From NCBI RefSeq assembly GCF_003668635.1, contig NZ_RCWH01000001.1:434001-498000 (forward strand): a stretch of DNA of 64,000 bases, written 5' to 3'. Below, piece after piece: positions 54,702 through 63,219 of this stretch; positions within the stretch are counted from its first letter, which is position 1, and every line of letters begins with the position of its first letter. Below the pieces are notes generated by a model. It ran no database searches and was not told the origin of the DNA. It saw only the letters and a program-made list of their open reading frames with translations. The translations under genes and the position numbers were made by a program. Source of the DNA: Planomicrobium sp. Y74 (lineage in GTDB: Bacteria > Bacillota > Bacilli > Bacillales_A > Planococcaceae).

Positions 54702-55509
54702 TCGGACCAATCCTTTTTACCTTATTCCTTATTACTTATGGATTGTGCTGTTTGTCATCGCCCCTATCGCTCTGGTCCTTTATTTTTCATTTTTCGATAT
54801 AGCCGGCAATCTGACACTCGATAATTACCGGAACTTCTTCTCATCCGTATACCTGCGGCTGACTTTGAGTTCTTTCTGGTATGCTTTCCTGATTACTTTA
54901 ATCTCCCTTTTGGTGGCATACCCGACGGCCTATTGGCTGACCAAGACGAAACATAAACACCTATGGCTGTTAATGATCATCATCCCTTCGTGGATCAATC
55001 TTCTATTGAAGGCTTACGCTTTCATCGGAATTTTTGGCTTGTACGGCCCTGCCAATAATCTATTGGCTGCAATCGGCTCTGAACGGCTGCAGATACTGTT
55101 TACAGATTTCAGTTTCATCTTTGTATCGGTTTATATTTTCATACCGTTCATGGTGCTGCCGATATTCAATTCACTGGATCGCATCAATCCGGCGTTGATC
55201 GATGCTTCGCGCGACCTTGGCGCCTCGTCCTGGACGACTTTCACCCGTGTCATCTTTCCATTGGCCATCAATGGGGTTAAGGCCGGTATCCAGGTCGTGT
55301 TCATCCCTGCCCTGTCGCTGTTCGTTATCACCCGGCTTATCGCGGGCAATAAAGTCATAACACTCGGTACAGCGATTGAACAGCAATTCCTTGTGACCCA
55401 AAACTGGGGAATGGGCTCGACTATAGCAGTTTTCCTGATTCTGTTCATGATTATCGTCATGATGGTCACCGGTGAAAAAGGAGGTACGATCAATGGAAAA
55501 ATTAAGTAA
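54691..55509 (+). CDS. potB: Spermidine/putrescine ABC transporter permease PotB
   Basis: PotB is one of two channel subunits of the polyamine importer. The 272-aa protein has six membrane segments and the permease EAA loop [22 protein letters not shown] (coupling helix for PotA). The ATG at 54691 is chosen because GGAG lies nine bases upstream; it overlaps the potA end by 11 bases. ATGs at 54637 and 54676 in frame are possible but lack a site. Confidence 0.92.
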   Translation: MKSNRTNPFYLIPYYLWIVLFVIAPIALVLYFSFFDIAGNLTLDNYRNFFSSVYLRLTLSSFWYAFLITLISLLVAYPTAYWLTKTKHKHLWLLMIIIPSWINLLLKAYAFIGIFGLYGPANNLLAAIGSERLQILFTDFSFIFVSVYIFIPFMVLPIFNSLDRINPALIDASRDLGASSWTTFTRVIFPLAINGVKAGIQVVFIPALSLFVITRLIAGNKVITLGTAIEQQFLVTQNWGMGSTIAVFLILFMIIVMMVTGEKGGTINGKIK

Positions 55510-56299
55510 GACAGCACGAATCTATTTAGCCATTGTTTTTGTCATCCTTTACGCACCTATTTTCTATCTGATTTTCTATTCATTCAACAGCGGCGGCACG
55601 ATGTCCAGTTTCGAAGGTTTCACGCTTGAACATTACGCAGCCGTATTCAACGACACACGGCTTATCATCATCGTGCTGAACACTGTCATAATCGCATTGC
55701 TTTCTGCACTGATTTCTACTGCGATTGGCGTCCTGGGTGCAATCGGCATCGTCTTTATCCGCAACCGCAAAATGCGCAATGCCGTATTATCATTGAATAC
55801 GATTCTGATTGTCAGTCCTGACGTCATCATTGGTGCTTCGTTTCTGATTCTGTTCACAATGATTGGCATCAAGCTCGGTTTTGCATCTGTACTGATTTCC
55901 CATATCGCCTTCAGTATTCCGATTGTCGTAATCATGGTGCTGCCGAAGCTGATGGAAATGAGCGACTCGCTGATTGATGCCGCCACTGATCTCGGCGCTT
56001 CGAAAAGGGATATTTTGACGCGTGTTATTCTGCCGTATATCAAACCCGGCATTTTTGCAGGTTTCTTTTTGGCGCTGACCTATTCATTGGATGACTTTGC
56101 CGTCACTTTCTTTGTAACCGGCAACGGATTTGCCACGTTATCCGTTGAAATCTATTCGATGGCCCGGGCCGGCATCACACTGACCATCAATGCGCTTTCC
56201 GCTTTGATCTTCCTTGTAACCCTTGGCCTTGTACTCGGCTATTACTTCTTTAATAATCGGACCCGGCTGACCATCCGACCACCAGGAGGGGGCAACTGA
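55493..56299 (+). CDS. potC: Spermidine/putrescine ABC transporter permease PotC
   Basis: PotC is the second channel subunit. The 268-aa protein shows six hydrophobic segments and the EAA loop LIDAATDLGASKRDILTRVILP, very like that of PotB. The ATG at 55493 is eight bases after GGAGG and overlaps the potB stop by 17 bases, so translation of the two permeases is coupled. The basic segment NRTRLTIRPPGGGN ends the protein. GGAGGGGG within its last codons serves potD. Confidence 0.93.
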   Translation: MEKLSKTARIYLAIVFVILYAPIFYLIFYSFNSGGTMSSFEGFTLEHYAAVFNDTRLIIIVLNTVIIALLSALISTAIGVLGAIGIVFIRNRKMRNAVLSLNTILIVSPDVIIGASFLILFTMIGIKLGFASVLISHIAFSIPIVVIMVLPKLMEMSDSLIDAATDLGASKRDILTRVILPYIKPGIFAGFFLALTYSLDDFAVTFFVTGNGFATLSVEIYSMARAGITLTINALSALIFLVTLGLVLGYYFFNNRTRLTIRPPGGGN

Positions 56300-56301
56300 C
56301 C

Positions 56302-57378
56302 ATGAAAGATCTCATACGCGCAAGTCTGGCGATTATTGTCATTTCGGGTGTTTTGATGTACGCTGTTTCATTGCTTGAAGATACCTCTTCTGCTGGAGGA
56401 GGCGGTACCATCAACGTGTATAACTGGGGAGAATACATTGACCCTGAACTCGTAAGCCAATTTGAAGAAGAAACCGGCATCACGGTCATTTACGAAACAT
56501 TCGACTCAAATGAAGCGATGATGACCAAGATTGAACAAGGCGGCACCACTTATGACGTTGCCATGCCTTCTGAATACGCAATCGAAAAGATGAAAGAATC
56601 AGATCTGCTCCACCCGATTGATCTGAATAAAGTCACCAATCTTGAAAATATCGATCCATATTTTCTGAATCTGCCATTCGATCCAGGCAATGAATATTCC
56701 ATCCCTTACTTCTGGGGAACAGTAGGCATCGCCTTCAACCCTTCCCTGCTCGAAGGACAGACATTCGAGACTTGGGATGACCTCTGGGATCCAACGCTCG
56801 AACAGGAAGTCATTCTGGTGGATTCTGCACGAGAAGTAATCGGCATGGGACTGAACAGCCTCGGCTATTCACTGAACTCTACTGACATGGGTGAATTGCG
56901 TGAAGCAACTGATAAACTGAAAACGCTGGGTCCGAATGTAAAAGCGATTATCGGCGATGAAATTGTCGAGATGATGCGGCGCGAAGAAGCTGCTGTTGCG
57001 CTCACTTGGTCCGGGCAAGCTGCGGATATGATGTGGATCAATGAAAACATCGATTACTCCGTACCCGAAGAAGGTTCTAATTTATGGTTTGATAATATGA
57101 TCATCCCAAAAACTGCCGACAATGTGGACGGTGCACATGAATTCATCAACTTCATGCTGGACGCAGAAGTGGCGGCGCAAAACGCCGATTACGTAGGCTA
57201 TTCCACTCCGAACCAGGCAGCTCTGGAATTAATGGACCCAGAAGTAACAGGTGATGAACGCTTCTACCCAACAGAAGAAATGCGTGAGCGGCTGGAAGTC
57301 TACGAAAATCTCGGACTTGAAATGCTTGGCGTTTATAATGAATTGTTTTTGGAATTTAAAATGGATATGGAAAAATAA
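56302..57378 (+). CDS. potD: Spermidine/putrescine-binding protein PotD
   Basis: PotD captures polyamines outside the membrane and delivers them to PotBC. The 358-aa protein starts with a hydrophobic segment (6-24) that has no lipobox cysteine, so it looks anchored by an uncleaved signal helix. The mature part begins INVYNWGEYIDPEL and holds ETFDSNEAMMTKIEQGG, MPSEYAIEKM and IPYFWGTVGIAFN, typical of PotD/PotF type 2 binding proteins. The ATG is two bases after the potC stop, with GGAGGGGG upstream. It closes the potABCD operon. Confidence 0.92.
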   Translation: MKDLIRASLAIIVISGVLMYAVSLLEDTSSAGGGGTINVYNWGEYIDPELVSQFEEETGITVIYETFDSNEAMMTKIEQGGTTYDVAMPSEYAIEKMKESDLLHPIDLNKVTNLENIDPYFLNLPFDPGNEYSIPYFWGTVGIAFNPSLLEGQTFETWDDLWDPTLEQEVILVDSAREVIGMGLNSLGYSLNSTDMGELREATDKLKTLGPNVKAIIGDEIVEMMRREEAAVALTWSGQAADMMWINENIDYSVPEEGSNLWFDNMIIPKTADNVDGAHEFINFMLDAEVAAQNADYVGYSTPNQAALELMDPEVTGDERFYPTEEMRERLEVYENLGLEMLGVYNELFLEFKMDMEK

Positions 57379-57385
57379 CAGGAAA

Positions 57386-57424
57386 TGAGCCGGGCGAAGG
57401 TATTTTGCCCGGCTCATTTTTTTA
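57386..57424 (+). terminator. Rho-independent terminator after potD
   Basis: GAGCCGGGC pairs with GCCCGGCTC around GAAGGTATTTT and is followed by ATTTTTTT. Confidence 0.9.
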
Positions 57425-57477
57425 TCTCATTTAAAATTTCTTCACCCTTTAGATACCTTCTAACCTCTTGCTCCTGT

Positions 57478-57513
57478 TTCTGTCCCTGCATCGCTTCGCT
57501 AGCTTCGTCGCAA
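57478..57513. repeat. Short remnant of a family A element
   Basis: CCTGCATCGCTTCGCTAGCT followed by TCGTCGCAAA corresponds to the GATGCAG and GAAGCTAGCG module of copies A2, A4 and A5. No inverted ends remain. Confidence 0.45.
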
Positions 57514-57549
57514 ATGATACCGGCAAAAAGTGTTTTTGCCGGTATCATT
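57513..57549. repeat. Perfect 17-bp inverted repeat upstream of the MFS gene
   Basis: AATGATACCGGCAAAAA and its exact complement flank GTG. It has no long T tail and lies about 27 bp upstream of a TATAGT -10 candidate (57576-57581), so it could be an operator or a second terminator. Confidence 0.65.
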
Positions 57550-57641
57550 CCCTGTTATTTTTTATTGAAATGGGGTATAGTAACAAAGTTAATGCAGCGA
57601 AATTTAGTCACACGAAGTAATAGATGAAAGAAGGACGCCCT

Positions 57642-58853
57642 ATGGCAGTAAGATCAAATAAATTCGCATTATATATCCTCATGTTCAATATGTTCATCGC
57701 CATGAGTGGAATCGGACTCATTATTCCAATCATGCCGGCTTATCTGGATACGTTCGGAGTGGCAGGACAGGTGCTCGGAACATTGATTGCCACTTTCGCC
57801 TTTGCTCAATTCTTATTCTCCCCGCTTTCCGGTCAATTATCCGATAAATACGGAAGAAAAAAATTGATCATTTTTGGCCTCGTTGTTTTTGGTATGTCCC
57901 AGCTTGTTTTCGGTTTGGCTACCGAGCTTTGGGTTTTGTACCTGGCCAGATTCTTCAGTGGCCTTGGGGCTGCATTCCTGATTCCGCCGATGATGGCATT
58001 TGTTGCCGATATTACGACTTATGAAGAACGGGGCAAAGGGATGGGACTGCTTGGTGCTTCCATGTCACTCGGATTCATGATCGGACCCGGTTTTGGTGGA
58101 TTCCTTGCAGAAGTCAGCCTGGAATTCCCATTTTATATTGCAGCGCTGGTTGCTACTTTAGCCGCTATCATGTCTTATATCGCTCTGCCGGATGTCGCTC
58201 CAACCATCCAACAGGCAGAGAATAAAAAAGAGAATCTCTGGCAGCAGATGAGACGCTCTGTTTATATGCCATATTTCGTCATGCTGATTGTCATGTTCAT
58301 CTTTGCTTTCGGTTTATCGAATTTCCAGTCGACCATTGCTTTATATGTCGATAAAGAGCATGGCTTTACGCCAAAGGAAATTTCGATTCTCATCACGGTC
58401 GGTGGTTTTGTTGGCGTGATAATCCAGACTTTCGTCATTGACCGCCTGTTCAAGCGCTATGGTGAAATGAAAGTGATTCTGGTGAACCTTATCGTATCGG
58501 CAGCAGCCATGATCGGTATCCTGTTCGTCGATACTTTCTGGACCATTTTGCTTGTTTCAGCCGTCTTCTTTACCGCAGCGTCTCTGCTCCGTCCGGCGAT
58601 CAATACGCTTATTTCCAAACTGGCTGGTGATGAGCAGGGTTATGCCGCTGGTATGAACAATGCTTATATGAGCCTTGGCAATATGATTGGCCCTGCATTA
58701 GCCGGTATCCTTTTCGACGTCAATATGATATTCCCTTATATTGTGGGTACTGCCATCCTGCTGATCTGTTTCTTCATCGCTTCCAGCTGGTCTGCCAGAA
58801 AGCAGCAGCTGCTGCAGGAAACACGTTCAGTTGCGCCAGCAGGGAAAGGGTAA
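57642..58853 (+). CDS. MFS transporter, NorA/Bmr-like drug exporter group
   Basis: A 403-aa major facilitator with twelve hydrophobic segments. It has the motif A loop GQLSDKYGRKK between helices 2 and 3 and the antiporter motif C-like stretch GASMSLGFMIGPGFGGFL in helix 5, which together suggest a drug:H+ antiporter of the 12- or 14-TM DHA1 group. The ATG at 57642 follows AAGGACG; an upstream ATG at 57624 is possible. Substrate is unknown. It is a single-gene unit ended by a terminator. Confidence 0.85.
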   Translation: MAVRSNKFALYILMFNMFIAMSGIGLIIPIMPAYLDTFGVAGQVLGTLIATFAFAQFLFSPLSGQLSDKYGRKKLIIFGLVVFGMSQLVFGLATELWVLYLARFFSGLGAAFLIPPMMAFVADITTYEERGKGMGLLGASMSLGFMIGPGFGGFLAEVSLEFPFYIAALVATLAAIMSYIALPDVAPTIQQAENKKENLWQQMRRSVYMPYFVMLIVMFIFAFGLSNFQSTIALYVDKEHGFTPKEISILITVGGFVGVIIQTFVIDRLFKRYGEMKVILVNLIVSAAAMIGILFVDTFWTILLVSAVFFTAASLLRPAINTLISKLAGDEQGYAAGMNNAYMSLGNMIGPALAGILFDVNMIFPYIVGTAILLICFFIASSWSARKQQLLQETRSVAPAGKG

Positions 58854-58879
58854 AATCCAAAATTCTAATATGAAACTGA

Positions 58880-58920
58880 TAAAACCCTGTCCACAAATTG
58901 CGGACGGGGTTTTATTTTTT
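58880..58920. terminator. Terminator between the MFS gene and the VWA operon
   Basis: AAAACCCTGTCC pairs with GGACGGGGTTTT around ACAAATTGC and is followed by ATTTTTT. The tail overlaps the end of the convergent VWA gene. Confidence 0.85.
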
Positions 58921-61494
58921 ATTCCGTTGTTTCGCCTTCAGTAATTGTTCAATGCCTTCATTGTTATCAGTTTGTGGTTGTGCCGCAGTTCTTTTCGGCA
59001 TTGCAGGCAGTCTCAATCCAAATCGGCGAATTGTGATATCTGCAAAAAACAGAAGCATTGCCAGCAGTATAAGCGGTATTGTAATGGTTTGTGTGGAAGA
59101 GCTGCTATAGGGTATATCCCTGAAAGCATCTTCCAAGTTGTCCAGCACCTGGCCCCCGCTTCTTTCGGCAATTGTAGTCAAAAGCTCCATATCCGCAGGT
59201 TCGCTCCGGTATTCCTCACCATATGGAATCGTAAGTCCTGTTCTGTACGCTGCACCGGATTCGTTCGAAACACTGAAAAATACCAGCCCGGGCTCTTCCT
59301 CCATGTGGACGTCAATCACTCCGGGTGCAACCGGCTCTGTCTGGACGGGGATCTCTTCTCCCGCTTCATTAATTACCGTGACATTCAGAATTGCAGAGGA
59401 CTGTGACGGATCTTCGATTGTATATAACCCCTGTTGCTTTCTGCTTACTGAAAAAGGGGCTTCTGTGAAAGATGGCAAAATCTGAGAAACGCTGCGGTTC
59501 CAAAATGCCGGCCAATTGCTCCAGCTTTGAAAATCACCGCTCCACGCTCCGCTGCCTGAAGTAAAGGCAACCGTTTTCCCCAGCCCGTAATTCCACTCTG
59601 CGAGTACCGGATCTTCCTGTTCGCTTTCTGCCACAACCCTTGCTGTATCTTTTGCGGTAGTCGCTATATAGCTGTTCAATTGTGGAACTCCATCCCCGAA
59701 CAGCGGACTCCATGCACTGTCGTAAATAATCGGATAAAAAGGTTCATCCACAATATAAGTGCGTGACATCATAACGGTTTCACGTGACAGGATCGCGGGA
59801 ATCGTCGTTGCGTCCGTTACGTCGTAAAAACGCCCGCTGCCAGTCTCTGCAAGAGATTCGAGCAATGCCCTGTCTGCATCCTGCCCAACTGCAACAGTGG
59901 ATAGCGTGATATTATTTTCTACTCCTCCATCTATGAGGCTCGCATAATCATTTTGTGTTGCCGACTGGCCGTCAGTCAGCAGAATGATATGTTTGCGTTG
60001 AAGATCCAGCTCCTCCAATTGGCCATAAGCTTCCGCCAATGAAGAATAGATTTCCGTGCCGCCTCCAGGGCTCACCGTAAGGATATCGTCGATTGCCTGC
60101 TGACGGTCCTCCAGCTTCTCTGTCGGCACAATCTGCCACGGCTTATCATCAAAGGCGATGACGCCGACAACATCATCTTCCCTCAACAATTCAACTGACC
60201 GTGCAGCGGCTTCCTTGGCCAGCTCCATCTTTTGCCCCGCCATACTGCCCGAGCGGTCCATCACAATCACGAGCCCCAGTGAAGGCAGCTCATGTTTGCC
60301 TTTGACTTCCATTTCCACCGGCAAAAGATTTTCTATCGGCGTTTTGAAATAACCGCCAAGCCCGAAACTTTGGTCTCCCCCGACCATCATGAAACCCATT
60401 CCGAATTCTTTGACTGCCTGTTCGATGACAGCCATGGTTTGTTCACCGACTTGGGTGCCCGGGACATTATCGAAAATGATGCCATCATAAGCCAGAATTG
60501 AAGATAAATTTTGCGGCACACCAGAGGGTGAAATTTCCTCCAGGTTCAGATTTTCATTATCCAATAAACCCGTAATCGGGCTTGCGCCTTCGCTGCTGAC
60601 AATCAATAACTCCGGGGGCCCTTCAACTTCAGTCAGACTCGTCAATTGATTGTTCTGCAGAAATTCGTCCCCTTCTATCTCAATGGAAGCTTCAAATTTC
60701 AGCAAACCTTCACTCTGTGCTTCATAGCTGTAGGACAGGATGTTCCTGCCTTCTTCCAGATTCACTGGAATCCGTTCAATCTCAGCATCGTTGGCAGACA
60801 GGATAAGCTCTCCTTCACTTTGCAGGTCTGCTTCGATGATCATCGAAAAATTCAGCTCTTCCCCAGAAAATGCCTGTGCCGGTGTTTGAAATTCTGTTAA
60901 TGCTGTTTCATTGCCGGAAGGAGCTTCAATCGGAAAAACATCGATTGTCACTCTTTCAACATCGATACGGGCGAGACTTTCCAAGGCGGAGGCTGTGGTT
61001 TCGTTACCGTCGCTCAGCAGAATAACTCGTGTAGCAAGTTCCTGCTCACCACTGTTGGCTGCCAATTCAAGCGCTTGTGCTATGTCGGTATGATCTTGCT
61101 CACTCACTGGCCTGTCGCCTGGCAATTCCGCCGTGTCGGATGACAAGGGCAGCAGGGACTGAAAATCCTCTGCAAATGTATATACTCCCACCCTTTGATG
61201 ATTTTCTTTTTCAGCCAATACCTGATTCAGCTGTTCCGCTATGCCATTTCCCGCTTGTGCCATCGACGCCGAACGGTCCCATAGGAAGACGATTTGTTCT
61301 TCTTCAATCGGCTGATGAATGGCCGGCGAAGCAAGGGCGACGATTAAAAAGAAGATACTCAGCAGTCTGAGCACGAACGAAGTGCGAAAAAGGGATGAAG
61401 CTTTGTTATATTGTTTCCACCCTGTCATGAACAAATAGATCGCTGCAGGAATGACCAGCAACAGCCATAGGGGTTCATCGATACGAAGTTCCAC
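58912..61494 (-). CDS. Large membrane protein with two VWA domains and a glutamine-amidotransferase-like domain
   Basis: An 860-aa membrane protein: two N-terminal helices (8-23, 41-58), a first VWA domain with MIDAS DRSAS at 73-77, a beta-rich linker, a GATase1-like domain (about 295-395), a second VWA domain with DRSGS at 413-417 and TDG, a beta domain and a C-terminal helix (about 805-830) before a basic tail. Both MIDAS sites look able to bind metal. Proteins of this design follow DUF58 and BatA genes downstream of MoxR ATPases; their role is not known. It starts at GTG 61494 after GGGAGG and overlaps the previous gene by 20 bases. Confidence 0.82.
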   Translation of the reverse strand: MELRIDEPLWLLLVIPAAIYLFMTGWKQYNKASSLFRTSFVLRLLSIFFLIVALASPAIHQPIEEEQIVFLWDRSASMAQAGNGIAEQLNQVLAEKENHQRVGVYTFAEDFQSLLPLSSDTAELPGDRPVSEQDHTDIAQALELAANSGEQELATRVILLSDGNETTASALESLARIDVERVTIDVFPIEAPSGNETALTEFQTPAQAFSGEELNFSMIIEADLQSEGELILSANDAEIERIPVNLEEGRNILSYSYEAQSEGLLKFEASIEIEGDEFLQNNQLTSLTEVEGPPELLIVSSEGASPITGLLDNENLNLEEISPSGVPQNLSSILAYDGIIFDNVPGTQVGEQTMAVIEQAVKEFGMGFMMVGGDQSFGLGGYFKTPIENLLPVEMEVKGKHELPSLGLVIVMDRSGSMAGQKMELAKEAAARSVELLREDDVVGVIAFDDKPWQIVPTEKLEDRQQAIDDILTVSPGGGTEIYSSLAEAYGQLEELDLQRKHIILLTDGQSATQNDYASLIDGGVENNITLSTVAVGQDADRALLESLAETGSGRFYDVTDATTIPAILSRETVMMSRTYIVDEPFYPIIYDSAWSPLFGDGVPQLNSYIATTAKDTARVVAESEQEDPVLAEWNYGLGKTVAFTSGSGAWSGDFQSWSNWPAFWNRSVSQILPSFTEAPFSVSRKQQGLYTIEDPSQSSAILNVTVINEAGEEIPVQTEPVAPGVIDVHMEEEPGLVFFSVSNESGAAYRTGLTIPYGEEYRSEPADMELLTTIAERSGGQVLDNLEDAFRDIPYSSSSTQTITIPLILLAMLLFFADITIRRFGLRLPAMPKRTAAQPQTDNNEGIEQLLKAKQRNKK

Positions 61495-63208
61495 GCCGGT
61501 ACACCTCCCATTCAGCCAGCATCAGCAGTAAAATCAACAGCAGAAGCAGAGGGATGACAGAACGCTGTGTTGTGGCTTCTGTTTCTGCCGCATTTCCTGC
61601 TGTGAAACTTTGTCCAGCAGTTAATATCTTTTCTTCAGTGTTCAATTGAACTATGAAATTTTTCGTTTCACCATCACTCACCGCACGGTAGATCCCCGGT
61701 TCTGCGGGCGCCCGAAAACTGCTTTGTCCTTCAATATATGAAAACTGATATTCTTCTTCCTTGAAGATTTCCCATTCACCAGCTGCAGAGGTCAAAGTGA
61801 CGGCCCGCTGTTCATTCGGCGAAAAAGTTCCAAGGTAATTTTCGCTTCCCGATAATTCATTGATAGCGCTCCAAAGAAATAAAGGAAAGGACGGATTCAA
61901 TGGCCAGTCGGTGGCCTGTATATCGGCCAGTACAATAATATCCCCTTCAGGCGATAATTGAATGAGCGGTTCGCCGCCGATAGCCGCAAGTGTTTCATAA
62001 CCTTCAAAACCGGGATAGATTTCAGCGATATAAACATCCTCCATAGGAGCAAAAGCAAACAAGGGGTGATCAGCAGTGTCAATTTGTCCTGTTGCTTCAA
62101 AAGAAGATTCATCATTCCGGCCAATCAGAAGGATTGGCGCCTCTCCGCCAAGCAGACTGCTTTGGTTGGTGATAAGCGGTAACCCTGCAAAATTTCCGAG
62201 CTGGTCCGGTGATGCGGCATTCACCCGGATTCCAAGTGATTCCACGCCTCTTGACACCAAGCCGTGCAATGTATTATCAATAATGACGGTGCCAGTGGGG
62301 CGATTGATATAGGCGAATGCCCGATTATCCAATATGTAATCATCATTGACGTTCAGATTTGCCTGCCATAATTCAGCGTTCGGCAAATTTTCAAAAGGTA
62401 CCAGCTTCTCCTCTCCGGATGCCAGCTCAATTTCTGCGCGTGCTTCATAATCTCCACCAGTTAGTTCAAGGGTTCCTGCCATAGCCTCTTCACTGTCATT
62501 GACAACCTTTACGATTGCACGGTCTTCCCCATCCCCTTCTGCCACACCGAATTGGCGAATCGAAACATTGGCTGGCTTTTCTGTATTCGCATGGATTTCA
62601 TATGCTGTCCCGGTTTTATTGGCCAGAATGGTGCGGTCAAGAGAATCCGTGAAAATGTGAATAACGGTAGAGTCATTGTCAGTCAAGGTTTCAGCGAAGA
62701 GAATCGTTTTTTCCAGTTGGGACGATTCATAACTTACAGCAATCTCATCAATTTCCTGCTGCAACTTACGCCCCGACTCTTCTTTCCTGACAAGAATTTC
62801 AGGCGTACTGCCGGCGTTAATGATTGTCACCGGTTTTCCTTCCGCTTGGGCGGCCAACTCTTTCATCCGCTCTTTTTGCTGTTCCAGCTGGCTTGGAGAA
62901 CCTGCCAGCATCGAAGCAGAGGTATCGATGACGAAGATGAATTCACCTCCATCGAGACTGTCTGACTTGAGATACGGATTAAGAAGTGCCAGCACAAGCA
63001 GTAAAAGTGCCGCCAGCTGCAGATAAAAAAGTGCGTGGTGCTGCAATTTTTTCAGGTAGGGCGATGCTTGCATCTCTTTCATCACTTGCTGCCAATATAA
63101 TATAGAGGAAACTTGCTGATCCTTATATTTTTTGCGATACAGATAATAAATGATGAGAGCAATGGGCATAACAATTGTCCAGATCAGCCCCCAATTCGAA
63201 ATCCCCAT
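61475..63208 (-). CDS. BatA and VWA domain membrane protein
   Basis: A 577-aa protein with an N-terminal BatA-type membrane region (helices about 6-24 and 58-78), then a VWA domain with MIDAS DTSAS at 95-99, a CARDB-like beta region from about 215 and a C-terminal helix (SVIPLLLLLILLLMLAEWEVY). This is the standard partner of DUF58 proteins in MoxR-associated operons. GAGGTG lies seven bases before the ATG at 63208. The gene starts 11 bases after the DUF58 stop. Confidence 0.85.
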   Translation of the reverse strand: MGISNWGLIWTIVMPIALIIYYLYRKKYKDQQVSSILYWQQVMKEMQASPYLKKLQHHALFYLQLAALLLLVLALLNPYLKSDSLDGGEFIFVIDTSASMLAGSPSQLEQQKERMKELAAQAEGKPVTIINAGSTPEILVRKEESGRKLQQEIDEIAVSYESSQLEKTILFAETLTDNDSTVIHIFTDSLDRTILANKTGTAYEIHANTEKPANVSIRQFGVAEGDGEDRAIVKVVNDSEEAMAGTLELTGGDYEARAEIELASGEEKLVPFENLPNAELWQANLNVNDDYILDNRAFAYINRPTGTVIIDNTLHGLVSRGVESLGIRVNAASPDQLGNFAGLPLITNQSSLLGGEAPILLIGRNDESSFEATGQIDTADHPLFAFAPMEDVYIAEIYPGFEGYETLAAIGGEPLIQLSPEGDIIVLADIQATDWPLNPSFPLFLWSAINELSGSENYLGTFSPNEQRAVTLTSAAGEWEIFKEEEYQFSYIEGQSSFRAPAEPGIYRAVSDGETKNFIVQLNTEEKILTAGQSFTAGNAAETEATTQRSVIPLLLLLILLLMLAEWEVYRRGTSYR

Positions 63209-63219
63209 TCCCTTTCACC

